A stretch of 30,151 bases of DNA, taken from NCBI GenBank assembly GCA_947371645.1, contig CANBQJ010000021.1:1-30151 (forward strand), written 5' to 3'. How positions within the stretch are numbered: the first letter of the stretch is position 1; each line of letters begins with the position of its first letter. Made by a program: the position numbers and the translations under genes. The notes beneath the pieces are model-generated. The model made no database searches, was not told the DNA's origin, and worked only from the letters and a program-made list of their open reading frames with translations. The stretch comes from Burkholderiales bacterium (GTDB lineage Bacteria > Pseudomonadota > Gammaproteobacteria > Burkholderiales > Burkholderiaceae). Of this stretch, positions 24,802 through 30,151 are shown piece after piece.

Positions 24802-25233
24802 TCACGGGGTGCCGCGCGGCTCCTGGTATGTGTAGTCGCCATTCATGTCGAAAGCGTCTCCTGTGTAATCAAACAGCCTGATGCTGACTTGCCTGCGTGC
24901 CCTGTCAATTTTCACGCTGCCCTTGTAGTCTTCGGTGATCAGGCCGATGTGCTCGCGCCGGGTTTGGCACATGCTCCCGATGTAGAACTGTCCGGGCCAG
25001 TATTCGTCGCTGGTTCCGATCAGCTTGACGCTGAGGCACGAGCCGCCGTACAGCCTTCGCGGCCCCTCGGGGGTCATGACCTTGGGGTAGACCTTGTTGA
25101 CGATGAAAATATCGCTGTCCACCCATGTCAATGAACTGGTGGTGCAGCCGCACAGCAGGCAGGCTGTGAACAGCCATGCAGCCCGGTGCGCGCCCATTCG
25201 CGTCAAACGTTGAAAATTGAACCAGATGCTCAT
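24802..25233 (-). CDS. Small lipoprotein of unknown function
   Basis: 143 residues. The N-terminus has a hydrophobic stretch and lipobox LLCGC (Cys about 31) following an Arg-rich segment, so it is probably an envelope lipoprotein. The mature part contains GGSCLSVKLIGTSDEYWPGQ and four Cys; the end is YTYQEPRGTP. No family recognised. ATG 25233 has AAGG close upstream; an internal ATG at 25197 (MGAHRAAW) would give a more typical short lipoprotein n-region but lacks a ribosome site. It starts 19 bases after the stop of the next lipoprotein gene upstream, so the two are probably one operon. Confidence 0.65.
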   Translation of the reverse strand: MSIWFNFQRLTRMGAHRAAWLFTACLLCGCTTSSLTWVDSDIFIVNKVYPKVMTPEGPRRLYGGSCLSVKLIGTSDEYWPGQFYIGSMCQTRREHIGLITEDYKGSVKIDRARRQVSIRLFDYTGDAFDMNGDYTYQEPRGTP

Positions 25234-25252
25234 GATGCCTTTGGTTTGGGCC

Positions 25253-25903
25253 TCAGCGCTGAGCCCATCCGGGTGTTTCCAGGTGGGCATTCAGCACCGG
25301 CCAGCCTTCCAGCATCGGGTATTTGTCAAAGATCATGGGGAGGTCACGGTCCGATTTGTCGGAAATCTCTGCGGTTCCTGATGCGGGGACATCCATGCCA
25401 AGCACATTCTTGCCCATGACCGTCTGGCCGTGCAGACTGCCCAGGTAAGTGATGGCCCCGGGCTTGACTGTGAACGGCAGCGGTTGCGGCGCGGCTGAAG
25501 GGGTGATGTCGCCATAGCCGCCAGGTGTCTGGACGAAGATGTCCCACGAGTGCAGCTCATACTCCCCCGGGTCCAGCGACATCGCGAAGACACGGCCACC
25601 TCTGTTTGGTGTATCCGGGAAATCTATGTTCCTGACCATGCCGGAGAAAATCAGGCCGCCACTGTTGGCCGAATGCGATTTGGCGGCAAGGCGCAGCGAC
25701 CCGTCGTCGCCGCTGCTGCCCTTCTTGCGGACATAGAACCAGGCGTTCATCGTTTGGGTCGATGCGGCATAGGTGATGGATGCGGACAGCACCCCCATGC
25801 TCTTGTTGTTGCCGTCAACCCTGGGCTCAAACCCGGGGATTTGAGAACATGCGGTGAGCGCAACCATGGCCGTTGCGACGATGGCCGTTTTGAACGTTTT
25901 CAT
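25253..25903 (-). CDS. Lipoprotein of unknown function
   Basis: 216 residues. A typical lipoprotein signal MKTFKTAIVATAMVALTAC is followed by a globular beta-rich part with segments such as MNAWFYVRKKGSS, GGLIFSGMVRNIDFPDTP, MSLDPGEYELHSWDIFVQTP and VKPGAITYLGSLHGQ. The LDPGEYELHSW and KPGAITYLG pattern resembles exported beta-sandwich proteins that carry a PEGA-like or DUF2846-like turn, but I would not assign a family. Followed after 19 bases by the second small lipoprotein gene. The start is the methionine of the signal peptide; the frame is open 40 codons further up without signal. Confidence 0.7.
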   Translation of the reverse strand: MKTFKTAIVATAMVALTACSQIPGFEPRVDGNNKSMGVLSASITYAASTQTMNAWFYVRKKGSSGDDGSLRLAAKSHSANSGGLIFSGMVRNIDFPDTPNRGGRVFAMSLDPGEYELHSWDIFVQTPGGYGDITPSAAPQPLPFTVKPGAITYLGSLHGQTVMGKNVLGMDVPASGTAEISDKSDRDLPMIFDKYPMLEGWPVLNAHLETPGWAQR

Positions 25904-26012
25904 GGTTGATGCTTTGTGTTGATTGAAGCCTGAGGACCGCGTTGAGCTACCTGTCCAAGCTGAACTGGCCGTTGGCAATGTCACGGACGCGCCTCTCGGA
26001 CACATTGGGCCA

Positions 26013-26459
26013 TCAATAAACATCGCGCAGATCCTGGTCTACCTGGCCGGCGATGATCTGGCTGTTTGCCTGGGCCTCCAGCATTGCACGTCGAATGCAG
26101 GGGCCAAGCTGTACAGGGCCAACAGTCGTTGAAAATCCGCCTATGCCGCCTTCGCGAACCAGGTATGCACTGCGATCAGGTGTTGTGACCAAGAAGGTGT
26201 AATTCATCCCATCGCTGACCCACGGGTTTGCAGGTGAGGCGACCACGTAGGCCGGGGTAAATGACGGGCTTGAATCCAATATTGGCGCGCTTTCGGCCGC
26301 AGCTTGCATGCAGTTGAGGGCCCATGCACTGGCCTTGATCGCACGCAGTTCAAACCGCGGCTCCAATGGCCCGAGTGAGGCGTTTTGGCCGCCTGCGGCC
26401 ACTGCGGCCCAGACAGCGCCGAGCAAACACATGAAGAGCAAAGGCATTGTTCTTTGCAT
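26013..26459 (-). CDS. Exported protein of unknown function
   Basis: 148 residues. A Sec signal peptide (MQRTMPLLFMCLLGAVWAAV, cleavage likely after AAG near 25) precedes a small domain with AWALNCMQAAAESAPILDSS, NYTFLVTTPDRSAYLVREGG and a Cys pair (NCM, PCIRRAMLEAQ) that could form a disulfide. No family recognised. GGGG sits six bases before the ATG, supporting the start. It follows a tiny hypothetical gene by 47 bases and precedes the two lipoproteins in the same direction. Confidence 0.62.
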   Translation of the reverse strand: MQRTMPLLFMCLLGAVWAAVAAGGQNASLGPLEPRFELRAIKASAWALNCMQAAAESAPILDSSPSFTPAYVVASPANPWVSDGMNYTFLVTTPDRSAYLVREGGIGGFSTTVGPVQLGPCIRRAMLEAQANSQIIAGQVDQDLRDVY

Positions 26460-26506
26460 GAAAAGCCCCCTATGGCATGCGCAAGCCGGGTACATGGCTT
26501 GATTGT

Positions 26507-26737
26507 TCACGTTTGCAGCGGCCCATGAATTCGCCGACCTGTTTGCATGCCCCGCCCCACCGCCCCCTCGACGTCCAGCAGATGAAAGAGGCTCAGGTAT
26601 GGCGTTGTCGCCAGACCCAGCGACTTCTCAAGCTCATCACCTGAAAGATGCAGAAGCCTCGTCATTTCAGTGACGTCACGCTGGGGCGTGTCGGAAACAT
26701 GGCGAAATGCCCCGATGAAACGCATCAAAGCCGCCAT
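26507..26737 (-). CDS. Small hypothetical protein, possibly a remnant
   Basis: 76 residues from ATG 26737: AALMRFIGAFRHVSDTPQRD, then VTEMTRLLHLSGDELEKSLG and a tail rich in Gly/Arg (GRGMQTGRRIHGPLQT). The helix pattern L-x-x-L-S-x-x-E-L-x-x-x-x-G is seen in several small helical families, but no name can be given. No ribosome site. The frame continues upstream only into the dispersed repeat at 26.76-26.95 kb, which suggests its natural 5' end may have been replaced. It is also possible that this is not expressed. Confidence 0.35.
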   Translation of the reverse strand: MAALMRFIGAFRHVSDTPQRDVTEMTRLLHLSGDELEKSLGLATTPYLSLFHLLDVEGAVGRGMQTGRRIHGPLQT

Positions 26738-26868
26738 GAGTGGCAAATGGCCAAACTGAGTTTCAGGCCTCAAAGCCGATGTCCGGCCATGGACGGCATT
26801 CGCCCGCAAGCGCCGCCAGCGCAAATGCCCGCCGAGCTCACCGGGCGCTGATCAAAGCCCAAGGTGCT

Positions 26869-26944
26869 GAATGAAGCATGTCCCTCCCAACCTGTGCAAA
26901 CGCTTGTTGCGGCAAGGCTACCCGAGCCCCTTGTGGCGGTCAAC
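26869..26944 (+). repeat. Dispersed repeat, copy A
   Basis: 76 bases about 80% identical to 29406-29481 without gaps: an identical 21-bp block beginning GAATGAAGCATGTCCC, a variable middle, an identical 19-bp block GCAAGGCTACCCGAGCCCC and an identical TGGCGGTCAAC. A shorter shared block, TTCAGGCCTCA, lies upstream in both copies (here 26762-26772). The region 26738-27061 contains no other feature I can support. Origin unknown. Confidence 0.8.
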
Positions 26945-27061
26945 TTCGCGGCATTCGCGTCGGTACCCCCAGCCCTGTTCGCGAGGCTCAGGCAGCTCTC
27001 AGCCGGCTAAGGGTGCAGCGGCCACCGCGAATGCGACACACCTCAAAGCTTGGCAGGGCGG

Positions 27062-27465
27062 TCAGTGGTCGACGGGGATTGGCGTACCCTCATCGAGGAT
27101 GTGAACCCACCACCGCATGGCTTTGGCGTCCATACCAAAATCCGCCACATGGCGCTTTCCGGCTTCCGCCAGGAAGGTACGCGTGATGTGGTCGGCGCTG
27201 TGCCCTGGCGAGTTCAACGAAATCGTGATCGCGTGAACGCCCGGCGCCAGCTCATACCGCTTCTTGAGGCCCATGGGCCTTTAGATGCCGTCCACGGCGT
27301 GAACCTCCGACCACGGCTGCCCCAAGCTCTCGTTGGGACCACAGGGATCGAACACGGCGATTGCAGCGCCCTCCACGCCGGTCAGCTTGGGGTCTCGGTG
27401 GTGGTGCTGCAGCCCGACAGCGCCAGTGCAGCGAGCACCAAGCCAAGTGAAGTGATGCGTTTCAA
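27062..27465 (-). pseudogene. Frameshifted lipoprotein gene
   Basis: Three frames in sequence make one protein. From TTG 27465: KRITSLGLVLAALALSGCST, a clear lipoprotein signal with lipobox LSGC, ending at a stop after ETPS. A second frame continues as KLTGVEGAAIAVFDPCGPNE and SLGQPWSEVHAVDGI to a stop, and a third continues GLKKRYELAPGVHAITISLN, then ITRTFLAEAGKRHVADFGMD and WWVHILDEGTPIPVDH. The PGVHAITISLN - FLAEAGK order is typical of small exported beta-sandwich lipoproteins. Two frameshifts and a non-ATG start indicate a pseudogene, unless sequencing errors are present. Confidence 0.65.
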
Positions 27466-27518
27466 CTTGGGTGAGGATGTCCTTGGGTTGTTTCACGCGC
27501 CGGTGCTGGGCGCAAATC

Positions 27519-27548
27519 GCATTTGCATTTGCATGTGCATTTGCATGT
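27519..27548 (+). repeat. Hexanucleotide tandem repeat (GCATKT)x5
   Basis: Five uninterrupted 6-bp units: GCATTT, GCATTT, GCATGT, GCATTT, GCATGT. It lies between the frameshifted lipoprotein and the Cys-rich protein gene, about 55 bases upstream of the former's start, where it could change promoter spacing if the copy number varies. Confidence 0.85.
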
Positions 27549-27602
27549 AGAAATTCCCGTGCCGGGTGCCAGGATGGCACATCCGGGGCGCCAACGCCCA
27601 GC

Positions 27603-28271
27603 TTAGGCATCCGCGCCCCTTCTCTGGAGTTTGTTGAACTCCCAGTAGCGATCCATGCTTTCAGGTGTGGGGTCTTCGGTCGGAAAGCATTCAACTTCCG
27701 CTTGAAGAAGCTGATCCTTGTAGCAATCGTGTTGAACCAAGCCACTGCTGCCCGGTTCGATACCGGAGACATTGAGCCAGACCCCACCGATCAACTTCGT
27801 CCCACCCTTGCCTTGCACACCAATGGAAAGGTAGGGAAGCCGCATATCGGACTCATTGGCAACCTCGAACATCGCGTCTCCGTTTGGCGCGAACCCGGTG
27901 TGGCGCCACCTGAATTGCTTGCGCGCAGCCACGATTTTCAATTGCTTCTCGGAGAACGGCTTGATTTGCTTTTTTGCGGGCGCCGTGCCGTCGTCGCCTG
28001 GCCATTTGCAATCACAGTTGCGCATCTGACCGCCACAGGCCGGGCACCGTTCTACGTCGCAGCCTGGAACATGGAGTTCACCTTTGATGACCGCACAATC
28101 GTGACACGCACCGTCGTTTGCGCCCCAGTCTCCTTCTTCATCACCGTAGCGAACCCGCGCCATCTCCTTGCCATTGGGATGACACGAAGTCAGGCCTTGT
28201 GCCTCCTGGATCTTCCTTGGCCACCCTTGAATGACTTGAACCCCCCGAAACTCAACCATTTTCTTGGCCAC
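27603..28271 (-). CDS. Cys-rich, zinc-ribbon-like hypothetical protein with C-terminal beta domain
   Basis: 222 residues from GTG 28271 (AAAGGGG six bases upstream; ATG 28259 is the alternative). The N-terminal part has the pattern VEFRG-VQVIQGWP-KIQEAQ, RVRYGDEEGDWGA and then seven Cys: C56-HD-C59, H67-VPG-C71-DVER-C76-PA-C79-GGQ and C86-D-C88, which suggests zinc binding. The C-terminal half (about 115-222) is different: LPYLSIGVQGKGGTKL, GGVWLNVSGIEPGSSG, QHDCYKDQLLQ and DRYWEFNKLQ, a beta-strand-rich module that I think also occurs as a separate protein. Both modules are unnamed to me. May be a composite gene; it does not show disruption. Confidence 0.65.
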   Translation of the reverse strand: MAKKMVEFRGVQVIQGWPRKIQEAQGLTSCHPNGKEMARVRYGDEEGDWGANDGACHDCAVIKGELHVPGCDVERCPACGGQMRNCDCKWPGDDGTAPAKKQIKPFSEKQLKIVAARKQFRWRHTGFAPNGDAMFEVANESDMRLPYLSIGVQGKGGTKLIGGVWLNVSGIEPGSSGLVQHDCYKDQLLQAEVECFPTEDPTPESMDRYWEFNKLQRRGADA

Positions 28272-28333
28272 ACGCAACCCCTTTTTTTGGATGCCTGAAC
28301 CCAGCTTACCCTGCATTCAGTCGCGCGCTGGAG

Positions 28334-28696
28334 CTACTGTGACATGCAACCCCAACCATCGGGCGTACCCCTCCACGAGCTGGCCAGTGACGACAGCTCG
28401 CGCTCCACTCTGGATATTGCCATGTGCGTGGGCACCAACTCCATTGAACACTCTGCGTCCCAACTTCTCTTCTCATCAAAGTATGAGACCTCAACAACAA
28501 AACCAAGCGCCTCTGCCTTGGACTGAAAGCCCTTGGCGTCTGGCTCGGACGGAAACAAAAAGGCAAAATTCACGCTCCTCTTCTTTGAGAGATCGTCCCC
28601 GCCCTTATGCATTTGCCACAAGACGTCGCCGTTCTCGTCATTTGGAAACAGCGACTTGTCTCTGCCGCGATTTCGCCACCATTGAACAACAGACAT
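28334..28696 (-). CDS. RraB-like (ribonuclease E inhibitor family) protein
   Basis: 120 residues. The core FPNDENGDVLWQMHKGGDDL then SKKRSVNFAFLFPSEPDAK, GFQSKAEALGFVVEVSYFD, and the tail SSLASSWRGTPDGWGC fit the RraB/DUF695-type domain, whose founding member binds and inhibits RNase E; many relatives in accessory DNA have unknown roles. The start ATG is preceded by AGGAGAGGT, a good ribosome site. It lies 62 bases upstream of the Cys-rich gene in the same direction. A genuine RNase E effect cannot be claimed from sequence. Confidence 0.75.
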   Translation of the reverse strand: MSVVQWWRNRGRDKSLFPNDENGDVLWQMHKGGDDLSKKRSVNFAFLFPSEPDAKGFQSKAEALGFVVEVSYFDEKRSWDAECSMELVPTHMAISRVERELSSLASSWRGTPDGWGCMSQ

Positions 28697-28744
28697 ACCT
28701 CTCCTGTGGGTCACATTCCAAGAGCAGCCGCACGCTTTCCTTGG

Positions 28745-28855
28745 AGGCCTGAATCAAAATTTAGCCGGCGCAGGAGGGCGGAGGCCCCCCCACTGGCCAT
28801 GAGAATGGCGAAGCCATGGCCGGCGCAGGCGTCCGTGTTGAACGACCTGTTGGGC
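28745..28855 (-). other. Possible recombination site (attC-like) between two small genes
   Basis: Reading the minus strand, GCCCAAC (28855-28849) starts 19 bases after the stop of the exported-protein gene and is followed by AGGTCGTTCAACACGGACGC, a hairpin GGCCATG/CATGGCC, twice TGCGCCGGC, and ends near GATTCAGGC. The RYYYAAC box and the GTTCAA arm resemble integron attC ends, but the far end shows no clear GTTRRRY box and the arms pair poorly. Low-confidence proposal. Confidence 0.25.
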
Positions 28856-28873
28856 ACTTGACGCGCTCGCTTC

Positions 28874-29224
28874 CTATTTGGCAGTCCACGATCGGTAACG
28901 GCAGTTCGGTGATGGCGGGAACGGCGCAGTGTCCTCGCCCGGCTCAACTTTATATTCGCTCTCTCCGTCGACTTTGCGACTCCGATAAATGAATCTCATG
29001 TAGTACCGCTTGCCAGAGATACCGCCAGCAAATTCGATTTTGCCGTCGTAGGCGGCATATCCGTTCCCATCCGTGTACGCATCACCGATCGTGATCCCAC
29101 GAAAATCTCCGCTGGGATGAAAACAACGGAGCAGTTCGGCTCCAAGATCCGCATTGTCCGCGCTTGCGGGGATTGACACGACGAAGAGCAAACCAGCGGT
29201 GAGCGCGACGGCAAAACTGTTCAT
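28874..29224 (-). CDS. Exported protein of unknown function
   Basis: 116 residues. A clear Sec signal peptide (MNSFAVALTAGLLFVVSIPA, cleavage after ASA near 22) leads to a small mature domain DNADLGAELLRCFHPSGDFR with two Cys, a central DAYTDGNGYAAYDGKIEFAG, ISGKRYYMRFIYRSRK and an end YKVEPGEDTAPFPPSPNC. Looks like a small periplasmic beta protein with one disulfide; no family recognised. ATG 29224 has GGA five to eight bases upstream. Base composition here is lower in GC than the rest of the window, in keeping with acquired DNA. Confidence 0.65.
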   Translation of the reverse strand: MNSFAVALTAGLLFVVSIPASADNADLGAELLRCFHPSGDFRGITIGDAYTDGNGYAAYDGKIEFAGGISGKRYYMRFIYRSRKVDGESEYKVEPGEDTAPFPPSPNCRYRSWTAK

Positions 29225-29405
29225 GGGATTCCAACCTTTTATGTTAAAAAACACTTCAGTGCCTGCTCAAATTACCAATCATCGAAGACATTTTTTTGAC
29301 CCGCAATCGGGACTCTGATGTCCAAGCGCCACTGGCAACCCGCCGCCTAACTGGAATTCAGGCCTCACAACCCATATCAGCCCGTCGGTCAAAGCAACAG
29401 ACGCC

Positions 29406-29481
29406 GAATGAAGCATGTCCCTCCCAGGTTATGCATACTTTGTTACACGCAAGGCTACCCGAGCCCCGTTTGGCGGTCAAC
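29406..29481 (+). repeat. Dispersed repeat, copy B
   Basis: Second copy of the 26869-26944 repeat, same orientation and same internal spacing. The upstream block TTCAGGCCTCA lies at 29357-29367, preceded by GCCTAAC (29345-29351); the distance between that block and the main repeat is 58 bases shorter than in copy A. The stretch 29225-29570 has no gene apart from this. Confidence 0.8.
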
Positions 29482-29570
29482 GTTGCGGTGCGTCCCCCAA
29501 CAGCCCACTCGTCCGCAACACCCCAATGCCCCCGCGCACCCATCACGTGCCCGCCCGCAGCCAACTCCTC

Positions 29571-29651
29571 TCATCCGCGGCCGTTCAACCGCAGCAGGGC
29601 ATCGCCCTCCAGGTCGGCGCTCAGTTGCAGTGAAATCAGGTTCTGGCTCAT
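29571..29651 (-). pseudogene. 26-codon relic with intact 5' end
   Basis: AGGAG five bases before ATG 29651 is one of the best ribosome sites in the region, and the protein begins MSQNLISLQLSADLEG, which resembles the N-terminus of an unnamed Burkholderiales family of about 150 residues as I remember it (M-S-x-N-L-I-S-L-x-L-T-A-D). After that the frame reads DALLRLNGRG and stops. Probably a gene whose body was deleted, with the break near the dispersed repeat copy B. Confidence 0.45.
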
Positions 29652-29743
29652 GGTTGCTCCTGTGTGTTGAGTGTGTGCATGAAGCGCAGCCCTTGCCTCG
29701 CTCCGGGGCAGCACCGTAGCCAACGCACCCTGCGGGGGAGCCC

Positions 29744-30151
29744 TCAGCTCAGGCCGTTCTCAAAGGCTGCCACCTCAACAACCTGCTCGCCGTCGTAACA
29801 CCTGAACTTGTCGCGGCCGTAACGAAAGCTGCCTGTCACGGTAGGGTAGGCCTGAAAGGTGGCCGGGTCGGCATCCGGCACGATGACGTGGGTGTGGTAC
29901 ACCCTTTGCCCGTCTGTGCTGTAGTGCCCGCCCACCCGGCGCCAGTCCGCGGGCCTGGCCTTGGGCAACGCGGCGCGGCCCCAGAACACATGGCGCGCGT
30001 CCAAGCCGAAGTTGAAGAACAGGGCCTGGAAGGTGAGCGGGTCGGCTTTGGTGACGTGCATGCCCTTGCCGCCACTGTCGCACCAGTACACGCGTGCGCG
30101 GTCTCGGGCGTAGCCGGTGTGCAGCAAAAGGAAGGGCACGGGGCCGCCGCC
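29744..30151 (-). CDS. DKNYY-repeat protein, 5' end outside the window
   Basis: The frame is open to the window edge, so only the last 135 or so residues are seen. They carry the DKNYY pattern of repeated units: LHTGYARDRARVYWCDSGGK, then ADPLTFQALFFNFGLDARHV FW, ADWRRVGGHYSTDGQRVYHT and ADPATFQAYPTVTGSFRYGR. Each unit has (Y/F)-x-x-D-x-x-x-V-(Y/F). The family is mostly exported or surface-associated and of unknown function. The complete gene and any signal peptide lie to the right of the window. Confidence 0.72.
   Translation of the reverse strand, partial: GGGPVPFLLLHTGYARDRARVYWCDSGGKGMHVTKADPLTFQALFFNFGLDARHVFWGRAALPKARPADWRRVGGHYSTDGQRVYHTHVIVPDADPATFQAYPTVTGSFRYGRDKFRCYDGEQVVEVAAFENGLS

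Noticed and set aside
26871..27186. Short plus-strand ORFs in the dispersed repeat (peptides starting MKHVPP or MSLPT)
   Set aside because: Similar in both repeat copies, but with frames diverging after about 30 codons and no ribosome site; treated as part of the repeat rather than genes.
27549..27602. Second attC-like site after the Cys-rich gene (GCGTTGGCGCC)
   Set aside because: No GTTRRRY match and no paired arm; only the shared CCCAGCTTA is noted.
27471..28298. Plus-strand frame of 275 codons opposite the Cys-rich gene
   Set aside because: The minus strand holds a convincing Cys-rich protein with a ribosome site; the plus frame has no such support.

Overview
The window reads as chromosomal DNA of a high-GC betaproteobacterium, most likely of the order Burkholderiales. 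I infer this from strong GC bias at third codon positions, the gene set (mnmA end, chemoreceptor, glpD/glpR/glpK, PEP-CTERM protein, DUF1439 and DUF2867 proteins) and the style of the proteins. I cannot name the genus from sequence alone.

Layout. 1-7.4 kb is ordinary housekeeping and accessory sequence: the 3' end of mnmA, a methyl-accepting chemotaxis protein, a PIN-domain protein, a TPR/glycosyltransferase-9-like protein, a DUF1439 lipoprotein overlapping a double-hotdog thioesterase, and a two-gene oxidoreductase operon (SDR plus NAD-dependent epimerase). 7.5-14.4 kb is a glycerol-3-phosphate locus: glpD and glpR diverge from a 140-bp region holding candidate operators, and glpK lies 2.7 kb further on, separated by a ypfH-type esterase, a PEP-CTERM exported protein and a membrane-anchored alpha/beta hydrolase. 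No glpF is seen.

14.7-21.9 kb is the most interesting part. Five tiny genes (56-62 codons) encode peptides. The first four begin with a leader of exactly 15 residues of the type MR-x-L-x-x-Q-(E/D)-x-x-x-V-x-G-(A/G), which aligns position by position with the class II microcin (microcin V type) leader. The fifth keeps the last part of that leader on a longer, Arg-rich N-terminus. They are followed by a complete dedicated type I export machine: a TolC-like outer membrane channel, a HlyD/CvaA-like adaptor, and an ABC transporter with an intact C39 leader-peptidase domain (Q20, C26, H99, D115). Three peptides are glycine/alanine-rich hydrophobic paralogs of 59 residues with GxxxG motifs; the other two are short, Val/Asn-rich and look like beta-strand formers. 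Two strong rho-independent terminators split the peptide genes into three units (peptide 1-2, peptide 3-4, peptide 5), and a third follows peptide 5. The simplest reading is an undescribed multi-peptide microcin or contact-dependent glycine-zipper bacteriocin system. No immunity gene is recognisable. A DUF218 (YdcF-like) gene follows the transporter closely.

22.6-30.1 kb is a decaying accessory region, nearly all on the minus strand: a chain of gene remnants with internal deletions (HD hydrolase, unnamed small protein, glycosyltransferase), an intact DUF2867 gene, several small lipoproteins and exported proteins of unknown function, a frameshifted lipoprotein, a Cys-rich protein, an RraB-like protein, a truncated 26-codon relic and the 3' part of a DKNYY-repeat protein. 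A dispersed repeat of about 80% identity occurs at 26.87 and 29.41 kb, a hexanucleotide repeat at 27.52 kb, and short shared boundary motifs hint at cassette-like turnover.
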